Shown piece after piece: positions 45,356-52,783 of a DNA stretch of 64,000 nucleotides. Origin of the DNA: Haliovirga abyssi (GTDB lineage: Bacteria; Fusobacteriota; Fusobacteriia; Fusobacteriales; Haliovirgaceae); contig NZ_AP027060.1 of the NCBI RefSeq assembly GCF_030295325.1, forward strand, positions 124,001 through 188,000, written 5' to 3'. Numbering within the stretch: position 1 is the stretch's first letter; each line of letters opens with the position of its first letter. Under the pieces are notes generated by a model. That model worked only from the letters and a program-made list of their open reading frames with translations, was not told where the DNA came from and searched no databases. The position numbers and the translations under genes are program-made.

Positions 45356-45457
45356 AGAACGTTTAAAAAATAATGTTCTCATATTTTGTTATAAAAACGC
45401 TTAAAGCATTGCGTATTTTAAAGCAAAATTGGAATGTTATTTTTAAGCCACTCCTAA
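45355..45457. repeat. R2 MITE-like repeat, full copy (inverted)
   Basis: This is the reverse complement of the 13734 copy, from AAGAACGTTTAAAAAATAATG to AAGCCACTCCTAA. It separates the promoter of the MMPL-2 operon from its first gene, lengthening the leader. Edges are accurate to a few bases. Confidence 0.8.
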
Positions 45458-45492
45458 GTAATTAATTATTTAACCATCTCTGAGCCATTTTA

Positions 45493-45521
45493 ATTATGCA
45501 ATTTAAAATGACCTGTGTCAA
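45493..45521 (-). promoter_or_regulatory. Promoter of the MMPL-2 / LolA-2 operon
   Basis: On the minus strand TTGACA (45521-45516) and CATAAT (45498-45493) have 17-base spacing and face the MMPL gene. Confidence 0.7.
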
Positions 45522-45554
45522 GTTAAAACTTATTTTGAACTGCAATTTTAAAAA

Positions 45555-45604
45555 GTCCGACCGGTTGGTATGTTAAGTGTATCATAAAGAAAGCCCTTCG
45601 TCAA
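45555..45604 (-). promoter_or_regulatory. Second promoter and TetR-type operator, probably of TetR-2
   Basis: On the minus strand TTGACG (45604-45599) and TACACT (45581-45576) have 17-base spacing. Just downstream lies the near-palindrome GTCCGACCGGTTGGTATG (45555-45572), unlike the local base composition and typical in form of TetR-family operators. Confidence 0.6.
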
Positions 45605-45631
45605 GAGCTTTCTTTATGATATGCTTAACAT
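45570..45631. repeat. Large hairpin at the end of tetR-2
   Basis: ATGTTAAG-ATCATAAAGAAAGC pairs with GCTTTCTTTATGAT-CTTAACAT, with a perfect 14-bp inner stem (45581-45594 with 45607-45620). It may terminate tetR-2 transcription while overlapping the second promoter. Confidence 0.7.
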
Positions 45632-45656
45632 ATTTTTAAGCCGTTCCTTAATGATT

Positions 45657-46232
45657 CTAAATTATTAAGTCTTCTAGAAAACTATTCCATAATTTTTCAC
45701 AATCTAAGCTTATTCCAAAACCTTTATAAATCATTAATCCATCTAAAAAGACAAAAACTTTTTCTGATAAAGTTTTAATATTTTTTTCTCTTAACGAAAC
45801 TCCAATATTTTTTAAATGTAAAAAAAGATTTTCTATCATAGGCATAAATTCATTATAAATTTCAGTTAATATCCCTTTTATATTTTCATCTCGTAAAGCC
45901 TGTATCATAAATTCATTTTGAAATTTAAAATAATTTTCATCTTGTGCATCAATAAGCGAAAACATTTTTCCAATATTTTTTAATTTGTCCATATAATTAT
46001 CTATTGTTATTGTTGAGCTATTAAAAATATTTATAAAATCAAAAGATTGAAAAATATATTCTACAACTTTTATAAATAACTCTTCTTTGCTTTTAAAATA
46101 GTGGTATAATCCACCTTTTGAAATTCCTGCTTCTTTTACTATATTATTAATACTTGTTTTATCATATCCATTTTCAGCAATTAATTTATAGGCTGTATTT
46201 ATTATTTTTAAGTATGTTTTTGAATAATTCAT
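45657..46232 (-). CDS. TetR family transcriptional regulator (TetR-2)
   Basis: A 191-residue regulator with the classic N-terminal domain LKIINTAYKLIAENGYDKTS then IVKEAGISKGGLYHYFKSKEEL, and a helical ligand domain. It starts after AAAGGTGA. It is encoded directly upstream of the MMPL-2/LolA-2 operon in the same direction; the GC-rich operator-like site between them is its probable target. The recognition helix (GGLYHYF) differs from that of TetR-1 (SMVNYYY), matching the different operators. Confidence 0.9.
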   Translation of the reverse strand: MNYSKTYLKIINTAYKLIAENGYDKTSINNIVKEAGISKGGLYHYFKSKEELFIKVVEYIFQSFDFINIFNSSTITIDNYMDKLKNIGKMFSLIDAQDENYFKFQNEFMIQALRDENIKGILTEIYNEFMPMIENLFLHLKNIGVSLREKNIKTLSEKVFVFLDGLMIYKGFGISLDCEKLWNSFLEDLII

Positions 46233-46318
46233 AAATTTTCACCTTTCTGGATTTTTTTGCTTTCTCTATTTAATAATTTAACTAGCTCCACATTATAGCA
46301 TATTTCATAAATTTAAAT

Positions 46319-46768
46319 CTATTTGCTAACCCATAAAGCTGTGCCATAAGCTAATACTTCTACACTTCCAACAGAATTCTTATTATTTGCACTTTTACTT
46401 ATAGTGCTTGTTTGAATTCTCATATTAATTATTATATTAGCCCCTTTTGCCTGCTCTTTCATTCTTATAATGGCTTCTCTTCTCCCTCTGTCTATTAATG
46501 ATTCATAACTTGTAACCTCTCCACCAAATAGATTTATTAATATTGCAACAATTCTTTTGAAATAATCTATTGAAATTACTACACTTCCAGTTACTAATTC
46601 ACTCTTTAAAATTTTATCTTCTTTTAATACTTTTTTTACTGTTACTACAGGTAAATTTAAAAGATTTTTTTCTTTCTCTTTTATTCTATTATAATGATTT
46701 TTTTCTGCACTTTTTCCAGCAAAATATCCCAAAATAAGTAATCCTAAGAATATTAATAAATTAGTCAT
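46319..46768 (-). CDS. Membrane-anchored UPF0145 (YbjQ-like) protein
   Basis: A 149-residue protein with one N-terminal membrane helix (residues ~3-19) followed by a YbjQ/UPF0145 domain: VTGSVVISIDYFKRIV, GGEVTSYESLIDRGRREAIIRM, then GANIIINMRI and VLAYGTALWV at the end. The anchor is unusual, since most members are soluble ~105-residue proteins like the neighbour upstream. The family forms pentamers of unknown function. Confidence 0.85.
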   Translation of the reverse strand: MTNLLIFLGLLILGYFAGKSAEKNHYNRIKEKEKNLLNLPVVTVKKVLKEDKILKSELVTGSVVISIDYFKRIVAILINLFGGEVTSYESLIDRGRREAIIRMKEQAKGANIIINMRIQTSTISKSANNKNSVGSVEVLAYGTALWVSK

Positions 46769-46778
46769 GATATTTCAC

Positions 46779-47096
46779 CTACTCTTCTACTTTTACTGCT
46801 GTTCCATAGACATATAATTCAGATGCACCTTGAGCTACAGAGGAAGTGGCATATCTTACATTAACTATTGCATTAGCTCCATAATTTTTAGCTTCTTGTA
46901 TCATTCTGTTTGTAGCTTCATTTCTTGATTCTTGCAAAAGTTCTGTATACCCTTTTAATTCTCCACCAACAATATTTTTAAAAGTTGCCATTATATCTCT
47001 TCCTACATTCTTTGCTCTTACTGTGCTCCCTGATACCATTCCATAAAATTCTACAATTTCTTTTCCAGGTATTGTTTCTATATTTGATAAATACAT
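46779..47096 (-). CDS. UPF0145 (YbjQ family) protein
   Basis: A 105-residue protein of normal UPF0145 length: PGKEIVEFYGMVSGSTVRAKN, then GGELKGYTELLQESRNEATNRM, GANAIVNVRYATS and a final YVYGTAVKV. It lies 10 bases upstream of the membrane-anchored paralogue on the same strand, so the two are likely co-transcribed and may form mixed assemblies. Function is unknown. Confidence 0.9.
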   Translation of the reverse strand: MYLSNIETIPGKEIVEFYGMVSGSTVRAKNVGRDIMATFKNIVGGELKGYTELLQESRNEATNRMIQEAKNYGANAIVNVRYATSSVAQGASELYVYGTAVKVEE

Positions 47097-47144
47097 TATT
47101 GCCCCCTTTTAATTTATTTTTTCAAAATAAATTTTTCTATTAAT

Positions 47145-47282
47145 TAGTAAGATATAAATTTATTCAGAAAATAAGCTACGCCGTTTTTTTTAATATGCGA
47201 TTTTTCAAGACAAAATTTTTCAGAAACCAAAAATTTAGAAAAACATTTATACTTTACCAGATTAAAGCGTAGCTTATTTTTC
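47145..47282. repeat. R1 palindromic repeat, copy e (full length)
   Basis: From AGTAAGATATAAATTTATTC to AAAGCGTAGCTTATTTTTCT. The right arm overlaps the last codons and stop of hepT (GAAAAATAAGC read on the minus strand), so the repeat supplies the stop codon. Confidence 0.85.
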
Positions 47283-47612
47283 TATTAATTTAGATATTTT
47301 TTCTAATACTTCTGGAAGATTTTCTTTACAAATTGCCCAAACGACATCATAATTTACTCCAAAATAGTGATGAATAAGTCTATCTCTTGTTTTTGCCATC
47401 ATTGACCATTCTATAGAGTTATCCATTTCCATTATTTTTTTATCAATCATTTTAGCAGCTTCTCCAATTATTTCAATATTTCTTGTAACTGCATCTTGTG
47501 TTTTAATATCTTTATAAAATTCATCAATATCAATATTTTTAGTATATATGATAATTCGTTGAATGGCTTCTTTTATATCCATCAACAAATCTATCTGATT
47601 ACGTTTAGACAT
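47274..47612 (-). CDS. hepT: HepT-like toxin (HEPN domain, DUF86)
   Basis: A 112-residue helical HEPN protein of the HepT family. The catalytic R-x4-H-x-Y motif is present as RDRLIHHYF near residue 82. HepT toxins are RNases or are held inactive by polyadenylylation of that Tyr by their MntA partner. It overlaps mntA by 8 bases (47605-47612), as in known type VII pairs. The C-terminus runs into an R1 copy, so the last residues may be altered relative to the ancestral protein. Confidence 0.9.
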   Translation of the reverse strand: MSKRNQIDLLMDIKEAIQRIIIYTKNIDIDEFYKDIKTQDAVTRNIEIIGEAAKMIDKKIMEMDNSIEWSMMAKTRDRLIHHYFGVNYDVVWAICKENLPEVLEKISKLIEK

Positions 47613-47904
47613 AAATAATACTCCTTTTTATTGTTTGCTCAACATCTTTTACTCTGATTCCATTCAATCCTATTTCAGTTATTATATCCACTTTTTTTTC
47701 AAGTTCCTTTTCCAAAAAATCAATTAATTCAAAATATTTAAACCCAATCGGTTTCTTTAATTTTATCAATATATCTATATCGCTATTTTCATTATAATTT
47801 CCAGTTGCATATGAACCAAATATCCCAATTTTTGATATACCATATTTATTCCCTAAAACATTATAATCTTCTCTTAATTTTGATAATATATCTTCTTTAG
47901 TCAT
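47605..47904 (-). CDS. mntA: MntA-like antitoxin (minimal nucleotidyltransferase)
   Basis: A 99-residue MNT-domain protein. The nucleotidyltransferase motif GSYATGNYNENSDIDI (GS-x10-DxD) is intact at about 29-44, so it should be able to adenylylate HepT. It starts after GGGAGGAG and precedes hepT with an 8-base overlap, the normal order of the pair. Confidence 0.92.
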   Translation of the reverse strand: MTKEDILSKLREDYNVLGNKYGISKIGIFGSYATGNYNENSDIDILIKLKKPIGFKYFELIDFLEKELEKKVDIITEIGLNGIRVKDVEQTIKRSIIYV

Positions 47905-47918
47905 TTAGCTCCTCCCTT

Positions 47919-48728
47919 TTATTTTTTCAAAATAAATTTTTCTATTAATTTTGCAACTCCATCATTCATACTTGTATCTGTGATATAATCAGCTATTTCT
48001 TTTATCTCTTCATGTGCATTCCCCATAGCTACACCTAATCCAGCAGTTTTAATCATAGTGCTATCGTTAAAACTATCTCCCACCGCTATTATTTCATCAA
48101 TATTTATATTTAATTTATTAGCTAATTTTTTCAAAGTTTCTCCCTTATCAATCCCTTTATCCATAAATTCTAAAAAATATGGTTTTGATATTGTCATATT
48201 TAATTTATCTGATAATTTAGGATGTAACTTTTCAGATACTTTTTTTAAATATGTAGGGTCTTCAAGCATTAAAACTTTTATAACATTCCCTTTTATACTT
48301 TTTTTAAAATCAGTTATTGTTTTTATTTTCATTCCAGTTATATTAGCTTCTATTTCAGTGTATTCATTGTTTTGCTCTGTTATTATATCATCTGACAAAT
48401 ATGTATGTATAAACATATTTTCTTTTTTGCTTATTTCATATAATTCATGAGCAACCTCTTTTTTTAAACTTTGTTCAAATATAATTTCATCTTTATGACA
48501 ATCTATAATTCTAGCTCCATTAAAGGATAATATATAACTTTTATATTTATCAAGTTCTAACTCTTTTGCATAATCTTTCATAGCAAAATCAGGTCTTCCA
48601 GATGCTAATACAACTTTCACACCTTTTTCTTGTGTTTCTTTTATAGCTTTTTTTGTTCTTTCTGATATAGTATGATCTTTTCTTAATAAAGTATCATCCA
48701 TATCCATAACTAACATTTTATATTTCAT
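47919..48728 (-). CDS. Cof-type HAD-IIB family phosphatase
   Basis: A 269-residue haloacid dehalogenase-type sugar phosphatase. Motif I is MDMDDTLLRKD (Asp9, Asp11), motif II VVLASGRP near 42, motif III Lys near 195 and motif IV GDSFNDSTMIKTAGLGVAMGNA near 217. The cap is type C2B. Such enzymes hydrolyse sugar phosphates, pyridoxal phosphate or flavin nucleotides; the substrate is not predictable. It lies 14 bases upstream of mntA. Confidence 0.93.
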   Translation of the reverse strand: MKYKMLVMDMDDTLLRKDHTISERTKKAIKETQEKGVKVVLASGRPDFAMKDYAKELELDKYKSYILSFNGARIIDCHKDEIIFEQSLKKEVAHELYEISKKENMFIHTYLSDDIITEQNNEYTEIEANITGMKIKTITDFKKSIKGNVIKVLMLEDPTYLKKVSEKLHPKLSDKLNMTISKPYFLEFMDKGIDKGETLKKLANKLNINIDEIIAVGDSFNDSTMIKTAGLGVAMGNAHEEIKEIADYITDTSMNDGVAKLIEKFILKK

Positions 48729-48839
48729 TTTATTTCATTCTCCTTTTATTTTTTTGAATACATTATTTGTGAAAACTATACTCTATCATATCATTTTAGT
48801 TGATTTTTTTCAATACTTCTAATATTTGAAAATTTATTT

Positions 48840-49562
48840 TTAATATATTCCTAAATTAATACCATTTATTCTCAACCATTTTCTTTTTATCTTATAATCA
48901 GGAATAGATTTGCTTACTAAATCCCAAAATTTTTTTGAATGATTATGATGTATCAAATGGCTTAATTCATGTATAACTACATAATCAATTATTTCTAAAG
49001 GAGTCATTATTATTTTCCAATTAAAATTTATATCTCCATTTGTAGAACAACTTCCCCAATATGTTTTTGAGTTTTTTATTGTTATTGATCTATAATAAAG
49101 ATTATTTTTACTACTATGAATTTTCATTCTTTCTTCTAATTTTTCCATTGCCTTTTGCATATACCATTTATATAATTCTTTTTTTATATATTCTTTATCA
49201 GATTCCAGTTTATTATTTATTTTAATCTTTAATTTATCTTCTAATAGTTCTATTTTTGTATTCTTTAAATCTTCACATTTTAAAATTTCTAATTTGTAAT
49301 TTTTTCCTAAATATAAAAATAGTTCTCCATTTACATACTTTTTTTCTTTTTGTAAATGTATATTATCATTTATTATCTCAAGTTTTTTTAATATCCACTT
49401 TCCTTTGGATAATATTATCTTTTCAATATCTTCATATTTTGCATTCAAAGGAGCAGACACAATAATTTTCCCATCTCTTTTTATAGAAATTGATAAATTT
49501 TTCTTTTTTTTCTTTATTAATTTAAAGTTTATTATTTCATTTTCATATCTTACTTTGTGCAT
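48840..49562 (-). CDS. YgjP-like zinc metallopeptidase (DUF45)
   Basis: A 240-residue protein of the DUF45/YgjP family. The zinc site is HELSHLIHHNHSKKFW near residues 198-213 (HExxH then His), preceded by the conserved YWGSCSTNGDINFNWKI segment. It is soluble with no signal peptide. The role of the family is unsettled; it is often found with housekeeping or restriction genes. A weak ribosome-binding site (GGAATT) precedes the ATG. Confidence 0.9.
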   Translation of the reverse strand: MHKVRYENEIINFKLIKKKKKNLSISIKRDGKIIVSAPLNAKYEDIEKIILSKGKWILKKLEIINDNIHLQKEKKYVNGELFLYLGKNYKLEILKCEDLKNTKIELLEDKLKIKINNKLESDKEYIKKELYKWYMQKAMEKLEERMKIHSSKNNLYYRSITIKNSKTYWGSCSTNGDINFNWKIIMTPLEIIDYVVIHELSHLIHHNHSKKFWDLVSKSIPDYKIKRKWLRINGINLGIY

Positions 49563-49624
49563 AGCAAATTCCTACTTTAATTTTATTTTGTTTATTTTTT
49601 TCTATGATGAATATTGGACTAAAT

Positions 49625-50383
49625 TTATTCCTCTTTAGAAATATTAAAAATAGCACTATACATATTTCTTCTAATATTTGGATTTTTCTTTTCTAAATTT
49701 TTAATTAATTCTTTTGTTTCAACTCTTTTTGAATCTAGTTTTACCGAAGAAAATTTGCAATCAATATTTATAATAGGAAGTTTTGCCTTTCTCGCATATT
49801 TAATTATTGTATCTTCTTCCACAAATGATAGTGGCCTAATTATTTCATAACCATATTGTTCAGATCTATATATTGGTTTCATTTGATTCATATTTCCTTG
49901 ATAAAACATATTCATAAAAAATGTTTCTATTATATCATCCAGATGATGTCCAAGTGCGAGTTTATTAGCACCTAATTCTTTCATCATTGTATATAATACT
50001 CCACGCCTAATTCTTGAACATAAAAAACATGGATTTTTTACTTTCTTATCCTCAAATACAATTTTATCAATAGTTGTTGATTTTACAATTAACTTAAGAC
50101 CAATTTCTGAAATATATTTTTTTATTTTTTCAACTTCTAAGCTTATCTTTTCAGTTTTACTTATGAATATAGGTATAATTTCAAAATCAAATCCTGCTAT
50201 TAGCTTAACTCTTATAAGAGTATTTAACATTACTAAACTGTCTTTCCCACCTGATATACCTACTACTATTTTATCACCTGGATTTATCATATTATATCTA
50301 TGCATAGCTTTGCCAGCTTTATTCCATAATGTTTTATTAAATCCTTTTATCTCAATTTCTTTTAATATTTCTCTTTTCTCCAT
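49625..50383 (-). CDS. TtcA-like PP-loop tRNA sulfur-transfer protein, copy 1
   Basis: A 252-residue N-type ATP pyrophosphatase. PP-loop VGISGGKDSLVML near residue 40, then NPCFLCSRIRRG with a Cys pair near 120 and LALGHHLDDIIETFFMNM near 145. This is the layout of TtcA, which makes 2-thiocytidine in tRNA using an iron-sulphur cluster held by Cys pairs. Only one CxxC is clear here, so the second ligand set is not confirmed. The ATG at 50383 follows AAGGAG. It lies 13 bases downstream of a paralogue. Confidence 0.85.
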   Translation of the reverse strand: MEKREILKEIEIKGFNKTLWNKAGKAMHRYNMINPGDKIVVGISGGKDSLVMLNTLIRVKLIAGFDFEIIPIFISKTEKISLEVEKIKKYISEIGLKLIVKSTTIDKIVFEDKKVKNPCFLCSRIRRGVLYTMMKELGANKLALGHHLDDIIETFFMNMFYQGNMNQMKPIYRSEQYGYEIIRPLSFVEEDTIIKYARKAKLPIINIDCKFSSVKLDSKRVETKELIKNLEKKNPNIRRNMYSAIFNISKEE

Positions 50384-50396
50384 TTTTTCTCCTTGA

Positions 50397-51140
50397 TTAT
50401 TCACTTGTGTATCCCATTACATATTTTAAATTAACATTTCTAAGAGAATTAAATATACTTTTTTTTATATTTGGATTAGTTTTTTCTAATCCTTTTAATA
50501 ATGTCTTAATTTCTAATCTTTTTGAATCTTCTCTTACTGTGTATAATTTACAACTAGAAGCCATAACTTTTATTTCATTTTTATTTATAAAATTTATTAT
50601 TTCTTCCTCTTTTACATATGCCAAAGGCCTTATTATTTCAAAATTTCCAGAGGTTGATTCTACTTTTGGCAACATAGTTTTTATTGAGCCTGCATAAAAC
50701 ATATTTATCAATGCTGTTTCAATAATATCATCAAAATGATGCCCAAGAGCAAGTTTATTACAACCTAATTCTTCTGCCTTTTTATAAAGAATACCTCTTC
50801 TCATCTTTCCACATAAAGAACAAGGATTTTTCTCTTTTCTTTCGTCAAATATAACTTTCCAGATATTCGTTTCATATTGTTTATAATCAATATCTAAAGT
50901 TTTTATATAGTTTTTTACATTTAATAAATCTTCTTCTTTATAACCAGGGTCCAAAGTTATTCCAACAAAATCAAAATCTAAAGAACGATCTTTTTTCAAT
51001 TCTTTAAATAAATTTATTAATATAAGACTATCTTTCCCTCCAGAAATTCCAACTGCTATTTTATCTCCAGGCTCAATCATATTAAATTCTTTAATAGCCT
51101 TTATAAAGTTTTTCCATATTTTTTTATTTGTTTTTCTCAT
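50397..51140 (-). CDS. TtcA-like PP-loop tRNA sulfur-transfer protein, copy 2
   Basis: A 247-residue paralogue of the preceding gene: PP-loop VGISGGKDSLILI, NPCSLCGKMRRGILY and LALGHHFDDIIETALINMF. The two proteins share layout but differ in detail, and the spacing suggests one operon. Two copies could act together or on different tRNA positions. It starts after GGAGG, 9 bases before the ATG. Confidence 0.85.
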   Translation of the reverse strand: MRKTNKKIWKNFIKAIKEFNMIEPGDKIAVGISGGKDSLILINLFKELKKDRSLDFDFVGITLDPGYKEEDLLNVKNYIKTLDIDYKQYETNIWKVIFDERKEKNPCSLCGKMRRGILYKKAEELGCNKLALGHHFDDIIETALINMFYAGSIKTMLPKVESTSGNFEIIRPLAYVKEEEIINFINKNEIKVMASSCKLYTVREDSKRLEIKTLLKGLEKTNPNIKKSIFNSLRNVNLKYVMGYTSE

Positions 51141-51176
51141 ATGTCCTCCAAGTAATGCAATTTTCTAATGTTTTTA

Positions 51177-51280
51177 GAATATAAATATTTTCCTAAATTT
51201 TTGGCTTTTGAAAAATTTCGCTTTGAAAAATCGAATATTTCAAAAAACGATGTATCTTATTTTTTGAATAAATTTATATA
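51177..51280. repeat. R1 repeat, copy f (inverted, right arm missing)
   Basis: Read on the minus strand it begins TATAAATTTATTCAAAAAATAAG and runs to TTTAGGAAAATATTTATA. It lacks the GAAGCGTAGCTTA end. The left end overlaps the stop codon of the PP-loop gene at 51274, again placing R1 flush with a gene end, this time in the other orientation. Confidence 0.75.
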
Positions 51281-52254
51281 ACCAAATACTCTTTCATCAT
51301 CTCTTCAATTTTAACCAAATCTAATGCCTCAATTTCCACTATTTCCCCATTGCATTTCATAGAAATTGGTGTTTTCCCTTTTACCTTTGAATACCTAGAA
51401 AATAAACTTTCAGCAAATAATTTTTCATCATCTGAAAATTCTCCAAATCCCAAAATTACAGGACCAGGTATCCCATTGTCTAAAATATAAAGGCTAGCTT
51501 CATCTTTATATTCCTCTATTTTTAAATTTTCTTCCTCTTTTCTACCTACAAATATATATTTTCCTTTATCTAATCTAAAAAATCTTCCTATTTTACATAA
51601 ATAAAACAGAAAATCATTATCAAATTGTTCATCATCTTTTAATATTCTAATTCTTCTCCCATAGTTAGGTTCTGTTAGTAAACACCCTCCACCAGGCATT
51701 TCATATTCTACAATTCCTAATTCATCAGCAAGTTCTAATTGTCTTTTTCTTCCTCTCCCTTGGATATCCATAAGTTTGTTTCTATCTATCCATCCATTTT
51801 TTTCTGGAATAGTTTCATCAATCGCTTTTGCGCATAATGGTCTTACTACATATCCTGCCATTCCTGACAAATTTTCTACTCTATTTAATGCAGATCTATT
51901 TTGAGACATAGGTCTTTGACCCAAAACTTCTCCTGTTATTATAAAGTTAGCCCCATATTTATCTAATAATTCTGAAGCTGTTTTTAACATAAGAGCATGA
52001 CAATCTATACATGGGTTCATATTTTTACCATATCCGCTTGGTGGATTTTTAACTATCTCTTTATGAATATCTTTAAAATCAATATATTCAAGCTGAACTC
52101 CTAATTGTTTTGCCATAGCATCTGCTTTCGGATTTTTACCTCCAAAAAAATGAGATACAAAATTTAAAGCTATTACCTCTATCCCTTGATTTGTTACAAG
52201 TTTAACTGCTAATGTGCTATCTAATCCTCCTGAAAAAAGTGCTAATGCTTTCAA
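51274..52254 (-). CDS. ThiI/MnmA-like PP-loop ATPase with C-terminal NFACT-R-like domain
   Basis: A 326-residue protein: PP-loop LALFSGGLDSTLAVKL at the N-terminus, then NPCIDCHALML near 82 and GEVLGQRPMSQNR near 108, typical of a group usually annotated as tRNA thiouridylase-like. The C-terminal ~100 residues (FRLDKGKYIFVGRKEEENLKI, then PGPVILGFGEF) resemble the NFACT-R RNA-binding domain fused to ThiI-like proteins. The likely role is tRNA sulphur modification. The start appears to be TTG at 52254, 8 bases after AAGGAGG. Together with the two TtcA-like genes it forms a tRNA-thiolation block. Confidence 0.8.
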   Translation of the reverse strand: MKALALFSGGLDSTLAVKLVTNQGIEVIALNFVSHFFGGKNPKADAMAKQLGVQLEYIDFKDIHKEIVKNPPSGYGKNMNPCIDCHALMLKTASELLDKYGANFIITGEVLGQRPMSQNRSALNRVENLSGMAGYVVRPLCAKAIDETIPEKNGWIDRNKLMDIQGRGRKRQLELADELGIVEYEMPGGGCLLTEPNYGRRIRILKDDEQFDNDFLFYLCKIGRFFRLDKGKYIFVGRKEEENLKIEEYKDEASLYILDNGIPGPVILGFGEFSDDEKLFAESLFSRYSKVKGKTPISMKCNGEIVEIEALDLVKIEEMMKEYLVI

Positions 52255-52338
52255 TTGTTTTTCCTCCTTAAGTTCTAATCGTAATTTTTTAATTCTAGTT
52301 TTTCAAAATCTTTTAATGCTCTTTCCAAATTTCTTCAT

Positions 52339-52533
52339 TTATTCAACTATTTCTTTAACTCTTCCGACATCTCCACTCGTTAATCTTACTTTTATTCCAT
52401 GAGGATGTGTCGCCGATTTAGTTAAAATATCTTGAACTTTTCCATCTGTTAAAATTCCACTCCTTTGATCTTTTTTCAAGACTATTTTCACCATAATTCC
52501 TTTTTTTATGGTGACTCTTTTAGTTCCATCCAT
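52339..52533 (-). CDS. ywbE: YwbE family protein (DUF2196)
   Basis: A 64-residue protein of the YwbE family, with VKIVLKKDQRSGILTDGKV and ILTKSATHPHGIKVRLTSG followed by VGRVKEIV. Function is unknown; it looks like a small beta-barrel. The ATG at 52533 follows GGAGGG. It lies 84 bases upstream of the PP-loop gene on the same strand. Confidence 0.88.
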   Translation of the reverse strand: MDGTKRVTIKKGIMVKIVLKKDQRSGILTDGKVQDILTKSATHPHGIKVRLTSGDVGRVKEIVE

Positions 52534-52615
52534 AACATTTCCCTCCAATTTTATCTCTTACAATTCTTTATCTATTTTATCATCTTTCAGCTTTATTTTC
52601 AAGAAGAGTTTATGA

Positions 52616-52692
52616 TAAAAAAATAAGCTACGCTTCATATGGTAAAATATAAATGTTTTTCTAAATTTTTGGCTTCTAAAAAATTTCTCTTT
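52616..52692. repeat. R1 repeat, copy g (inverted, partial)
   Basis: AAATAAGCTACGCTTCATA and the interior up to GGCTTCTAAAAAATTTC are kept; the other end is missing. It lies about 90 bases beyond the helicase stop. Confidence 0.7.
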
Positions 52693-52722
52693 TGCCTCAT
52701 TTTTATCTCCAAAATTTAATCA

Positions 52723-52769
52723 AGATTGGGTTTGAGTTATCACAATTAGTGACAAATCAAACCCAATCT
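52723..52769 (-). terminator. Hairpin terminator downstream of the DEAD-box helicase
   Basis: AGATTGGGTTTGA pairs with TCAAACCCAATCT (13-bp stem), just after the helicase stop on the minus strand. Confidence 0.75.
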
Positions 52770-52783
52770 GATTTTATTTCTTT

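Noticed and set aside
48058-48450. Plus-strand frame within the HAD phosphatase gene
   Set aside because: Antisense shadow of a gene with all four HAD motifs on the other strand.
52339-52548. Longer start of YwbE at 52548
   Set aside because: The ribosome-binding site GGAGGG would lie inside the coding sequence; the start at 52533 is correctly spaced. The same reasoning shortened several other genes, for example those at 26867, 38105, 50383, 55814, 57972 and 59835.
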